A DNA stretch of 64,000 nucleotides from UBA5109 sp038148755 (GTDB lineage Bacteria; Pseudomonadota; Gammaproteobacteria; Pseudomonadales; Pseudohongiellaceae). Under the pieces are notes generated by a model, which did not search any database, was not told the origin of the DNA, and saw only the letters and a list, made by a program, of their open reading frames with translations. The stretch spans positions 124,001 to 188,000 of the forward strand of contig JAYQWA010000002.1 of assembly GCA_038148755.1 (NCBI GenBank), written 5' to 3'. Made by a program: the position numbers and the translations under genes. This document shows positions 9,982 to 19,279 of this stretch, one piece after another. Every line of letters starts with the position of its first letter. Positions within the stretch are counted from its first letter, which is position 1.

Positions 9982-11113
9982 ATAGAACTGAAAGATTTAC
10001 TTAGAGTAATGGTAGATAAAGAAGGGTCTGACCTATTCCTGTCCACACTGCCCCTCCCAGCATGAAAGCACATGGCAAACTGGTTCCTATGACTGACAAG
10101 GCCCTGCCTCAGGGATATACCCGTAAAATCGCCAATCAGGTGATGAATGAAGATCAGCGCAAGGAGTTCGAAGAAAAACTGGAAATGAACCTGGCGCTTA
10201 TGGAAGAAGGTGTTGGTCGTTTCAGGGTCAATATATTTGTCCAGCGAAATGAAGTTAGCCTGGTCTGTAGACATATCGTGACTGAGCTGCCTGATTACAG
10301 AAAATTAGGTCTTCCTGAGATTCTGCCTGAGCTGATGATGAGCAAAATGGGATCATCCTGTTTGTTGGCGGAACAGGCTTAGGTAAATCAACCTCGCTTG
10401 CCTCGTTAATCGATTACCGAAACATGAACTCTGATGGCCATATCATTACTATTGAGGACCCTGTCGAGTTCATTCACCCGCACAAGAAGTCCACTGTGAA
10501 TCAACGTGAAGTCGGTGTGGATACACAGTCATATGAAGAAGCCCTGAAGAACACCCTGCGACAGACGCCTGACGTAATCCTTATTGGTGAGATCCGAACC
10601 CAGGAGACCATGGAACATGCCCTGGCTTTCGCCGAAACTGGCCACCTGTGTATTTCCACCCTGCATGCCAATAATGCCAACCAGGCGCTGGACAGGATCA
10701 TTAACTTCTTCACGGAAGAGCGCCACAAGCAGCTATATCTTGATTTATCTCTTAATCTGAGAGGCTTTGTCTCACAGCGTCTGGTTAAGACCAAAGATGG
10801 CAAGCGAGCCGCCGCCATTGAAATCCTGCTGGGAACACCTCGTGTTGCCGACCTGATTAAAAACGGTAAAGTTGAAGAAATTAAAGAAGTGATGGAAAAA
10901 TCCGAAAACCTCGGCATGCGCACTTTTGATTCAGCCCTGTTCCAGCTTTATCGGGAAGGCAAAATTTCACTGGAAGAAGCCCTGAAAAATGCCGATTCCG
11001 AGAACAACCTGCGACTGAAAATCTCGCTGGCTGAAAGCGAACGCGGTGAGGGCGTCAGCGATGAAGAAGCGACTGATGGGCTGTCACTTTCGCCCAAGCT
11101 GGATGATGAATAA
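9982..11113 (+). pseudogene. pilU: Broken pilU, type IV pilus retraction ATPase
   Basis: Homologue of PilU, a PilT-like hexameric ATPase for pilus retraction. Restored, it would be about 377 residues, normal for PilU. Lesions: (1) the expected ATG reads ATA at 9982, just after AGGAG at 9971-9975; (2) a one-base loss near 10048 moves the frame before MKAHGK; (3) a second one-base loss near 10350-10352, after SKMG, moves it before IILFVGGTG. The Walker A reads GGTGLGKST, with Leu in place of the usual Ser. Walker B (LIGEIRTQET) and the His box (STLHANN) follow intact. No pilT is adjacent. Frameshifts could in principle be base-calling errors, but three separate defects in one gene argue for decay. 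Confidence 0.88.
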
Positions 11114-11221
11114 AAACCCCAGGTATCAGAGTAGTTCAGGGAACATATTTACACGAAGATTAGCCGTTTTGGTCTAAATGCGGTTGCAGGTATTTATGCT
11201 GTTTTACTTTGACACCAGCTT

Positions 11222-11258
11222 TCTTTTAACGAAACATGACCGAATGCAGTAGCTTTAA
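11222..11258 (+). repeat. Partial copy of dispersed palindromic repeat (right half)
   Basis: The stretch from TTCTTTTAAC to GCAGTAGCTTT resembles the right end of the full element at 59830-59866 (TTTTAAC ... GCAATAGCTTT). It directly abuts the fuller copy that begins near 11250. Only the right part is recognisable. Confidence 0.45.
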
Positions 11259-11377
11259 AAGCGTCGCGAGCGAAGGCAAGGCAAAAGTAGAATTTTAAGA
11301 AGGAGCCTACAGAACAGTAAGTGACTGAATGGGAAAGCCCTTTTAACGCTGTATTACCAAGCGCAATAGCTTTAATG
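11250..11377 (+). repeat. Dispersed palindromic intergenic repeat, copy A (degenerate arms)
   Basis: Shares with copies near 48.2 and 59.8 kb a left end (GCGTCGCGAGCGAAGGC), an inner segment (CTACAGAACAGTAAGTGACT) and a right end (AAGCGCAATAGCTTTAAT). The outer arms no longer pair well: AAAAGTAGAATTTTAAG on the left against GGGAAAGCCCTTTTAAC on the right leaves only short matches. The right end runs up to and over the prfC stop codon. It fills most of the 258-bp convergent gap between pilU and prfC. Confidence 0.7.
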
Positions 11378-12952
11378 CTCTCTAGTAGAGAAAAACCTAA
11401 TATCAGGCCATCGTTCTTCCATTAAACTCAGATTTACTCTTGTCGGTGCCAGATAAGTCAGATGTCCGCCACCATCAAGTGCAATGTTTTCAGCTGCTTT
11501 GCGTTTGAACTCTTCCAGCTTGGCGTTATTGTCAGTACGTATCCAGCGTGCCGTATATATGCTGATGGGTTCGTAAATACAATCCACTTTGTATTCATCC
11601 TTAAGCCGGTATGCCACGACATCAAACTGCAGAACACCCACGGCTCCAACAATCAGATCATTATTCTTCATCGGCATGAACACCTGGGTAGAGCCTTCTT
11701 CTGACAGCTGAGTCAGACCTTTTTGTAATTGTTTCAATTTGAGCGGATCTTTCAGGCGAATACGCTTATAGAGTTCCGGTGCAAAATGCGGGATACCGGT
11801 AAACTGCAGATCTTCACCGGTCGTAAAAGTATCACCGATCTGGATGGTGCCATGATTATGCAGGCCAAGAATATCACCCGATACAGCATGTTCAGCCTGT
11901 TCACGTTCACCGGCCAGGAAAGTTACCGCATCACTGACACGGATATCCTTGCCAATCCTGACATGCTGCATTTTCATGCCCTTGCTATATTCCCCGGAAC
12001 AAACCCGTAAAAAAGCAATACGGTCACGATGCTTGGGATCCATGTTGGCCTGAATTTTAAAGACAAAGCCACTGAATTCGGGCTCCAGAGCTTTCACCTT
12101 GCGTGTTTGCGTTTCCCTGTCCTGTGGGGCTGGGGCCCATTCAACAAAGTCATTGAGCATTTCCTCAACACCGAAATTCGCTAAAGCGGAACCAAAAAAC
12201 ACCGGTGTCTGCTTTCCTTCAAGGCAGGCTTCCAGATCAAATTCATGGCTGGCGCCACGCACCAGCTCAATTTCCGCCTTAAAGTCTTCTACATAAACAC
12301 CAAGATAAGCCGTAGCTTCTTCACTCTCCAGACCCTGGATGACTTTAACGTGCCTGATTTCACTATCCTGACCATGCTCATAAACATGAACGCTATCTGT
12401 ATAGAGGTTATAAATACCCTTAAACTCTTTACCCATACCCAGGGGCCAGTAGATCGGCGCACATTCGATCTTCAGGATATCCTCAACTTCATCCAGCAGC
12501 TCTATTGGGTCTTTGATATCCCGGTCTAGCTTGTTAATAAAGGTGAAGATGGGGGTATCCCTTAAACGACAGACTTCCATCAATTTGATGGTTCTATCCT
12601 CAACACCCTTCGCCCCATCAATAACCATAAGAACTGAGTCTACAGCCGTCAGGGTTCTATAGGTATCCTCAGAAAAGTCTTCATGCCCAGGGGTGTCAAG
12701 CAGATTGACTACGCTATCTCTGTAAGGAAACTGCATGACCGAGGAAGTAACGGATATTCCCCTTTCCTTTTCCATGCCCATCCAGTCAGAAGTGGCATGC
12801 CGGTCTGATTTCTTACTTTTTACCGTACCCGCCTTTTGAATAATTCTACCGTACAGCAGTAATTTCTCAGTGATAGTGGTTTTACCCGCATCAGGATGAG
12901 AAATGATTGCAAAGGTACGCCGCTTGCCTATTGCAGCGGTTAGTTCACTCAT
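11372..12952 (-). CDS. prfC: Peptide chain release factor 3
   Basis: GTPase that removes RF1 and RF2 from the ribosome after termination. P-loop SHPDAGKTT is at about residues 18-26, the switch region has ERGISVTSSV and DTPGHEDFSEDTYR, and NKLDRD supplies guanine specificity. The RF3-specific C-terminal domain is complete and total length is 526 residues, normal for the family. Convergent with pilU; its stop codon lies inside the end of repeat copy A. Confidence 0.96.
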   Translation of the reverse strand: MSELTAAIGKRRTFAIISHPDAGKTTITEKLLLYGRIIQKAGTVKSKKSDRHATSDWMGMEKERGISVTSSVMQFPYRDSVVNLLDTPGHEDFSEDTYRTLTAVDSVLMVIDGAKGVEDRTIKLMEVCRLRDTPIFTFINKLDRDIKDPIELLDEVEDILKIECAPIYWPLGMGKEFKGIYNLYTDSVHVYEHGQDSEIRHVKVIQGLESEEATAYLGVYVEDFKAEIELVRGASHEFDLEACLEGKQTPVFFGSALANFGVEEMLNDFVEWAPAPQDRETQTRKVKALEPEFSGFVFKIQANMDPKHRDRIAFLRVCSGEYSKGMKMQHVRIGKDIRVSDAVTFLAGEREQAEHAVSGDILGLHNHGTIQIGDTFTTGEDLQFTGIPHFAPELYKRIRLKDPLKLKQLQKGLTQLSEEGSTQVFMPMKNNDLIVGAVGVLQFDVVAYRLKDEYKVDCIYEPISIYTARWIRTDNNAKLEEFKRKAAENIALDGGGHLTYLAPTRVNLSLMEERWPDIRFFSTREH

Positions 12953-13028
12953 AAGGAATCCCTAGAACAATTAAGAAGGTAAAGTAAAAATGTTAGTGAA
13001 AAAAGAACATCAAGACATTCAATGCTGA

Positions 13029-13664
13029 CTAATGCAACACGTCCTGACCGGTCGGGGTCTCACTGGAATACATTGGGTGTAATACCTGGTAACGCTTAAC
13101 CATAACAAGATCATGTGGACAGATTTCTATAAATTCACCGTCAACCCGGATAGCCACTTCATCCAACATGACACAAACCACGTCATCTTCCTCTGTATCA
13201 ACGATAATTCCACGCTTATAGCCTTCCAAGGTTTTCAGGCTGACTTCTGTGCCTAATTCCAGGTTGGGAAAAACCTGTTCAGTACCTGTAGTCTCGGCAA
13301 GAATCTGCTCGCAGGGCTGCACGACACCAAAGCCGGCTGCTGCAACAATCTGCACAATTTCTATGGTTTCAGGGTCGTTTAAATCCACTCTGACTGTCTC
13401 CCCTGGTGGCAGCTGACCCTGACTGTGCTGATTGCTTATCAGTTTTAAAAAGAGACTGATATCTTCTTCATTCCATTCCAGAATTTCTTCACTCTGCGCG
13501 CTCTCCAGATCACTGGCAAAACTAAAAATATCTGTTTCAATGATATGCTCCAGTTGCTCTTCGCCCTGGTTGAAGGGAACAACCATCGTCACCATGCAGA
13601 AGCCATCACCATTGTCTGAGCTTAAGCGCCATAAGAAAGGAATGTTTTGATTAATATCTATCAT
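13029..13664 (-). CDS. Acidic protein of unknown function
   Basis: 211 residues, strongly acidic, no signal peptide and no membrane segment. The C-terminal part (from about residue 130, LELGTEVSLKTLEGYKRG) looks like a small beta-rich domain with alternating hydrophobics, and ends with a CPHDLVMVKRY segment. I do not recognise it. It is transcribed leftwards from the AT-rich gap with DnaA-box-like sites and lies 76 bp upstream of prfC, so a shared transcript is possible. The length and regular codon use suggest a real gene. Confidence 0.6.
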   Translation of the reverse strand: MIDINQNIPFLWRLSSDNGDGFCMVTMVVPFNQGEEQLEHIIETDIFSFASDLESAQSEEILEWNEEDISLFLKLISNQHSQGQLPPGETVRVDLNDPETIEIVQIVAAAGFGVVQPCEQILAETTGTEQVFPNLELGTEVSLKTLEGYKRGIIVDTEEDDVVCVMLDEVAIRVDGEFIEICPHDLVMVKRYQVLHPMYSSETPTGQDVLH

Positions 13665-14111
13665 TTACCGACTTGAATGATGATCCTGGATCAACTGACT
13701 TCTGTGCCAAGTATAGCACTGGAAAATTAACAAGCTCCACGATTTCCGCAAGATATTCATCTGAAATGTAAAGATAGGGTTCTGATTAAAAAATAATCTA
13801 AAAATTCTTTACCTAATCTTTTTCTCCACAGCTTTTGTGGATAACTTTGTGAATAAATTTGACTTAAGCAATGCGATTTACGTAAAAACCTTGGCCAATC
13901 ACAGATTGATCAAAAAATAGCCAATTAAATAACCATATATTTCAATGAGTTATAATTGGTAATTATTTGTTAGTCTTTTTACCCCTAGATTTATAGGGTT
14001 TTTAAGCAACAGCTACGATTTGTGCATAAAAAACCGTATCCAAACCAATTAAAATTTTAGCGAATTTTTATATACTGAAAATAAGGGAGTTTTTCTCGGT
14101 CAGTCAAGACC
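13665..14111. other. 447-bp gene-free AT-rich gap
   Basis: Separates the start of the 211-residue protein from the 3' end of the broken GspE/PilB gene. No reading frame with coding character was seen. It holds a cluster of three DnaA-box-like sites at 13822-13856, several AT runs, and a small inverted repeat (CCCTA ... TAGGG) near 13985. It must also contain the promoter of the leftward gene at 13664. Confidence 0.6.
13822..13856. promoter_or_regulatory. Cluster of three DnaA-box-like 9-mers
   Basis: TTCTCCACA at 13822-13830 is one mismatch from TTATCCACA. TGTGGATAA at 13836-13844 is a perfect box on the minus strand. TGTGAATAA at 13848-13856 fits TTWTNCACA on the minus strand. The first two also form a TCCACA ... 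TGTGGA dyad. Consistent with DnaA binding; whether it regulates the leftward gene or titrates DnaA is unknown. Confidence 0.45.
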
Positions 14112-16427
14112 TTATTCGGCGACAATTCTCAACAATTGTTCATAATCGGTCAGGCCACTGAATATTTTTTCGATGCCATCCTGTTTCAATGTACGCATAC
14201 CATCTTTGATAGCCTGATCTCGTAAATCCTCCAGACTGGCCTTTTTGTAAATCATGCTTTGTAACTCATGAGTACCTACCAGGAGTTCATGGACACCTGT
14301 TCGACCACGATAACCTGTATCACCAGATTTCTCACAGCCTACGGCTCGCATGAGCTCCAGCTCATCAGTATTTATCCCGAGTTCTTTAAAGTCCTCTTCT
14401 CCGTATTGCTCAATCAGATGGTTTAATTCTTTTTCATCCGGCTTATAAGGTTCCTTGCAATCAGCACAAAGCGTCCGCATCAAACGTTGAGCCAAAACAC
14501 CAAGCAAGGCATCAGAAAAGTTAACCGGATCCAGTCCTAAATCCAGCAATCGAGTAATCGTCTCCGGCGCAGAGTTTGTATGCAAAGTGGATAATACAAG
14601 GTGACCGGTTAGTGAGGCTTCGATACCAATAGCCGCTGTTTCGTGGTCACGCATCTCACCAATCAGGATGACATCAGGGTCAGCACGCAGGAAGGCGCGC
14701 ATGGTGGCAGCAAAGGTAAAACCAATCTTGGGTTGCATTTGTACCTGCTGCAACCCTGGCTGGGTAATCTCCACCGGGTCTTCAGCGGTCCAGATTTTAG
14801 TTTCCGGCTGATTGATATAGCCCAGTACCGCATGCAGGGTTGTGGTTTTACCGGAACCCGTAGGTCCAACCACCAGAATCAAACCATGCGGGTGTTTGGA
14901 CATTTCAATAACATTATCGTAATTACGCTTGCTTAAATTCAGTTTCTCCAGCGGTAATGCGCTGCCTGCTGCCAGAATACGCAATACGGCACTTTCTCCA
15001 TTTACCGTTGGAACAGTCGCTACACGAAGTTCCAGCGTTCTACCGCGGATTTTAAGCTTACACTTACCATCCTGGGGTAAACGCCGTTCTGAAATATCCA
15101 GCCTGGATATAACCTTGATACGGGCAATCAGGGAGCCACAGTGCTCTCCCGGAACTTTCAATAATTCGCGGCAAATGCCATCTACCCTGACCCTGACAAT
15201 ACCAGGGCTTTATCTTTGCCCGGTTCAATATGGATATCTGAGCCACCAAGCTTGTCACTTTCTATGATGATTCGGTTAACCAGCTGAATAATCCCGGAAG
15301 TTTCAGCAGCGCTTTCATCATCACCGGAATCATCATCTTCCTCAATTTCAATATTTGCCTCACCCTCAAGGTTCTTGAAGACATCATCAAAACCTTCGGT
15401 GTCGTCCTCTTCAGCAATGCTTCCCCCCAGATACTGAAGAATGTGCTCCGGTAAACCCACACGAAAAACATAATTACGGGCATTCAAAATACCCTGTATT
15501 TCCATAATTTTTCGGTAGTCACTGGGATTACTGAGCAGAATAACAACTTCTTCCTTACTGCCCGACACCGGCAACCAAAGATTGTTGCGCAGATAGGAGG
15601 TGCCAATATTTTCCATTAAATCCATTGGTAGTGTCAGATCGGGATCATATTTCATATAAGGAATGCGATAGTACAGTTCCAGAGACTTACCAATTTCATC
15701 AGCTTCTATTTTGTAATCATCCATCAACAGCTTTGAGATAGTACCGCCATAAAGCGAAACGGCTTTTTCTATATCGTCGAATTCCTTGCTGGTAATCTTG
15801 CCTTTCTGAACCAGGTAATCATAAGGTCCCTGTGTGCTTTGAAATTCCGAACGAAACTGCTTGGCCAACAAATTGGCAAACATGGTCGCGTGTTTAAGGT
15901 CATCCTTGGTGAAAGGCTCATCTTCCTTTAGATTAATAAGCTGAATGACGCCGAGTAATATATCGTCTTTAATTGGCACAACCAGCATGGATTTAAAATA
16001 TAAACCCTGGGATTCACTAACTTTTATCCCATTGTAATCGCGGGTGAATATCCTTCAGGGCTGCACTGTCATAAACATCCTTGACTAAAATCGGACGTTG
16101 ACTCAAGGCCACGTAGCCGGCAAGTGAAGTAGCAGTAAAGGGCACTCTGATTTCAATATCCTGACCTTTGTCAGAACCAATACCCCCCATAAAACTTGCC
16201 GCAATTTCTTTGCCGTTGTCGACACTTTGGAAGATGGTGAATAATTTGGCGTTAAACAGCTCAAGAATCGTTCCCTCGATCTGTTTCATGGACTTCTTCA
16301 TGTTCTTGGAGAACTTGAGACTTTTGTGAATAGTCGCAAGGCTTCGTACGAAACTATCTTACGTCGCGGAGTTGGAACCCTGAGCTGTATTGGCCTCAGT
16401 CTCTGTACTGGCTACATTAGTTTCCAT
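14112..16427 (-). pseudogene. Broken GspE/PilB-family ATPase with N-terminal GAF domain
   Basis: Restored, about 770 residues: a GAF-like domain, a GspE N-terminal linker region, and a type II/IV secretion ATPase domain with Walker A GPTGSGKTTT, Walker B LIGEMRDHET and the His box STLHTNS. Lesions: an in-frame TAA at 16359-16361 (codon 23 from the ATG at 16427); an extra base in the A-run at about 16022-16025, where DKS-stop should read DKVSESQG; and a lost base near 15200, after which the frame reads IVRVRVDG. The zinc region has CADC but the second pair reads CEKS, so one Cys is missing. It may have been a pilus assembly ATPase; it is not at the usual pilB locus. Confidence 0.85.
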
Positions 16428-16438
16428 AAGAATCAGCT

Positions 16439-16492
16439 TTTACACTTTAAACATTATTTAAACTGTTTTATAAAGTGGTAAATTTACGCTTT
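16439..16492. promoter_or_regulatory. Nested inverted repeats in a divergent promoter region
   Basis: TTTACACTTT (16439-16448) recurs as TTTACGCTTT (16483-16492) and, inverted, as AAAGTGGTAAA (16472-16482). Inside lies TTTAAA-N5-TTTAAA (16446-16462). The arrangement sits between the leftward GspE/PilB pseudogene and the rightward secreted protein gene and looks like an operator array. Confidence 0.4.
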
Positions 16493-16539
16493 ATGATAGA
16501 ATTCAGACCCTACTGTAAGCATAAGTTTCTCACTTCGCC

Positions 16540-17445
16540 ATGCCTTTAAGTAAATCTGCAAAGTCATTACAAGCTTGTATTTTCAGGATTTTTATACCTG
16601 TTGTTGCGATTAGCATAACTAGTGCGCTTAGTGCTGCAGAAAATTATCCGGCATTAAACGAAGAAGAACGCCAATGGATCGGACAAAATATTTTTACTAA
16701 TGAATGCGCCATGCAAATTGATTGCCTGACTTCCTGGAACCCTGGCGAGGATTTTCCTTCCCTGGGTATTGGACATTTTATTTGGTATCAGCAAAACCAG
16801 AGCGAAATTTTTGAAGAAAGTTTTCCTGACCTTTTACGCTATCTTGAAGCACAAGGCATCAGCATTCCAAACTGGATAGTAGATTCAGATTATGCTTCCC
16901 CCTGGCAAGACCGGGAAGAATTCCTTGATGATTTTTCCGGAACAGAGTTATCAGAATTACGTACATTACTGGCCGATACTTTTTCTGAACAAACGGCATT
17001 CATCATCCGGCGCTTCGAAGCTGCTTTAGATAGAATGCTCGCCGTAGCACCTGAATTAGCACCTGAATTAGCGCCCGAAGTTGAAACCGACACTGTCGAA
17101 GAAAAATTTTATCGGGTTGCAAACGCCTGTCCCCCATACGGTATGTATGCATTAATTGATTATGTAAATTTTAAAGGCGAAGGCGTCTCAATTAATGAGC
17201 GTTATTCAGGGACAGGCTGGGGCCTGTTACAAGTATTGAGCCTGATGCCAGACAGTGATGAAGATATTCTGGAAAATTTTGTAAAAACAGCCAAGCGCGT
17301 TCTTCAGAACAGAGTTTCCAATGCGCCTCCACAAAGAAATGAAGATCGATGGTTGCAGGGATGGTTTAATCGCCTTGATACTTACTTACCAGACACGCAG
17401 GACCTACCAGAGTCCAGCTCATTAACATTGCAGGAAACCATATGA
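16540..17445 (+). CDS. Secreted protein of unknown function, lysozyme-like motif
   Basis: 301 residues with an N-terminal signal peptide (hydrophobic core at about 12-30, ending SALSAA). The mature part has SLGIGHFIWY near residue 80, DYVNFKGEG and GTGWGLLQVL near 205-230, and RWLQGWFNRLDTY near the end. The GxGHF pattern recalls lysozyme-like muramidases, but I cannot place it in a named family, so peptidoglycan cleavage is only a guess. Residues about 168-180 carry a short Ala-Pro-Glu repeat. Its stop overlaps the hisC start (ATGA), suggesting translational coupling. Confidence 0.7.
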   Translation: MPLSKSAKSLQACIFRIFIPVVAISITSALSAAENYPALNEEERQWIGQNIFTNECAMQIDCLTSWNPGEDFPSLGIGHFIWYQQNQSEIFEESFPDLLRYLEAQGISIPNWIVDSDYASPWQDREEFLDDFSGTELSELRTLLADTFSEQTAFIIRRFEAALDRMLAVAPELAPELAPEVETDTVEEKFYRVANACPPYGMYALIDYVNFKGEGVSINERYSGTGWGLLQVLSLMPDSDEDILENFVKTAKRVLQNRVSNAPPQRNEDRWLQGWFNRLDTYLPDTQDLPESSSLTLQETI

Positions 17446-18521
17446 CTTTTGAACGAAAAAATATTCGCAACATGACAGGTTATATCCCTGGCGAACAACC
17501 GGCATCAAAAGGAGTAATCAAGTTAAATACTAACGAAAATCCTTTTCCGCCAAGTCCTGCCGTAAAAAAAGCACTCTCTGAAATTAATACGGATAAACTG
17601 AAATATTATCCGCAGCCTACAGCCTCTGACTTACGCGATGCTATTGCCAGGTATCACGGTATCGAGAAAGACAAAATCATTGTAACCAACGGTGGTGATG
17701 AGCTTTTACGTCTCGCTATCGCCAGCTTTGTTGAAGCTGATGAGGCTATTGCGGTTGCAGAACCTACCTACACTTTATATGAAGTCCTTGCCCAGGCCCA
17801 CGGCTGTAAGTATGTGCGCTTCAGCTTAAATAATGACTGGTCTTTACCGAAAGATTTCGCATACAGCCTGAATTCATCAAATATAAAAATGTGCCTGTTG
17901 CCCAATCCCCACGCACCTTCCGGCACTTTATTAACAGTTAAGGAGCTGGCTGCTATAGCTGAGGTATTCAAAGGCCTGCTTTTGATTGATGAAGCCTATG
18001 TGGATTTTGTCGACCCGGCACTTAATCACGACTGTGTTCAGCTTTTAAAAGAGTTCGACAATATTTTAATACTAAGAACGTTCAGCAAGGGTTATTCACT
18101 GGCGGGATTGCGTATTGCTTATGGTTTAGCAGATACATCAATCATTAACCCCATGCAGTCAAAAACCAAGGATAGCTACAATACTGATTATATAGCACAA
18201 AAACTAGCCCAGGCAGCTCTTGAGGATCAGACTTATGCAAAAGAGACCTGGCACTTTGTCAGAACTCAAAGAAGCATACTGAAAGAAGCGCTGGCAAAAC
18301 TGGGCCTGCCCAGTGTAGACAGTCAAAGCAATTTTATCCTGGCCGACGTTCCTGCAAACATTAATGCAGGAAAGCTTTATGAGCGTCTTAAGCAAAAAAA
18401 CATTCTGGTCAGACATTTTAATCATGCAGGGCAGGATAATTTTTTGAGAATTACAGTTGGCAATGAGAATGAAAATCAGCTTTTACTGTCTACTTTACAA
18501 GATTTACTGACCGATAACTAA
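17442..18521 (+). CDS. hisC: Histidinol-phosphate aminotransferase
   Basis: PLP-dependent class II aminotransferase converting imidazole-acetol phosphate and glutamate to histidinol phosphate. Substrate-binding LNTNENPFPPSP is at about residues 28-39, the cofactor strand LLIDEAYVDF near 180, and the lysine motif TFSKGYSLAGLRIAYG near 210. 359 residues is normal. It is not in a his operon, which is common for a second or only hisC in this group; related aromatic aminotransferase activity is possible. Confidence 0.9.
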   Translation: MTFERKNIRNMTGYIPGEQPASKGVIKLNTNENPFPPSPAVKKALSEINTDKLKYYPQPTASDLRDAIARYHGIEKDKIIVTNGGDELLRLAIASFVEADEAIAVAEPTYTLYEVLAQAHGCKYVRFSLNNDWSLPKDFAYSLNSSNIKMCLLPNPHAPSGTLLTVKELAAIAEVFKGLLLIDEAYVDFVDPALNHDCVQLLKEFDNILILRTFSKGYSLAGLRIAYGLADTSIINPMQSKTKDSYNTDYIAQKLAQAALEDQTYAKETWHFVRTQRSILKEALAKLGLPSVDSQSNFILADVPANINAGKLYERLKQKNILVRHFNHAGQDNFLRITVGNENENQLLLSTLQDLLTDN

Positions 18522-18552
18522 AAATCTTTGTTAAGAAACGAGCTTATTTCAC

Positions 18553-18822
18553 TTGGTTAAAAAAAAAGCAAAACTCAGTAAAAAAAATCGGAATACGATT
18601 TCAGGATTATTAGTTGGCCTTGCCTCCCTCTATGCGATCAGTGTTTATATGGAGATTTCGCGGGAAGAGCTGCGCAACTTTTTAACCTCAACCTTGCTGT
18701 TTTTTGCGTTGATTTTAGTTCTGGCCATTCTAGCGATAAGCGGTATCAAGCTGCTAAGCAAGCTAAAGCAAAAACTAAGCACACCAATAGAAGATTCTGA
18801 TCACGACAAGGATAGTGAATAG
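18553..18822 (+). CDS. Small membrane protein, unknown
   Basis: 89 residues starting with TTG at 18553, a lysine-rich N-terminus (KKKAKLSKKNR), then two hydrophobic segments at about 17-31 and 42-68, and an acidic tail. This suggests a small inner-membrane protein with a cytosolic basic end. It follows hisC by 31 bp and overlaps the 3' end of rimI by 22 bases. Function unknown. Confidence 0.6.
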   Translation: MVKKKAKLSKKNRNTISGLLVGLASLYAISVYMEISREELRNFLTSTLLFFALILVLAILAISGIKLLSKLKQKLSTPIEDSDHDKDSE

Positions 18823-19259
18823 AGCCAGGCATCTTCTCTACCAGAGACAGCTTTATAGTAAGCTTTCCTGGTGCCATTTTTCTGAAAACCATATTTCTCA
18901 TACAGGCTTATAGCGGGAGCATTGCTGGCTCGCACTTCCAGCGCCAGTGAGCTTTGATTGTGTTGTCTGCTATGCTTAATCAACTGTTGTAAAAAGAGTG
19001 TTCCCAGCCCCCTGCCCTGTTGATCTTTCCTGATGGCTATATTCAACAGCTGACTCTCATCAAGCACTGTGTGAATAACGGCATAACCCAGAAGCTCCGC
19101 TTCATCTGCAAGAGTAAACACAAAGGATTCATCATTATCCGACAGATATGACTGCTGTATGTTTTGCGGAGTCCAGGCAAAGTCACTGGCGCCTTGTACC
19201 AGTTTAATAACTTCATCCAGATCTGATTCCAGCATTAAACGAGAAATATAGTCTGACAT
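18801..19259 (-). CDS. rimI: Ribosomal protein S18 alanine N-acetyltransferase
   Basis: GNAT acetyltransferase that modifies the N-terminal Ala of S18. The acetyl-CoA loop RKDQQGRGLGTLFL is at about residues 77-90, followed by LEVRASNAPAISLYEKYGF, the RimI signature near 104-122. 152 residues is normal. It lies 20 bp downstream of the HolD-like gene, the same pairing as holD-rimI in E. coli. Confidence 0.92.
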   Translation of the reverse strand: MSDYISRLMLESDLDEVIKLVQGASDFAWTPQNIQQSYLSDNDESFVFTLADEAELLGYAVIHTVLDESQLLNIAIRKDQQGRGLGTLFLQQLIKHSRQHNQSSLALEVRASNAPAISLYEKYGFQKNGTRKAYYKAVSGREDAWLYSLSLS

Positions 19260-19279
19260 AGTGATGACACCAGGAGATG

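Noticed and set aside
13980..14005. Terminator CCCTA-TAGGG-TTTTT
   Set aside because: The T-run is on the plus strand and no plus-strand gene ends there; the stem is only 5 bp.
13665..14111. Chromosomal origin of replication
   Set aside because: Only three DnaA-like boxes, few GATC sites and none of the usual origin neighbours; kept only as a DnaA-box cluster.
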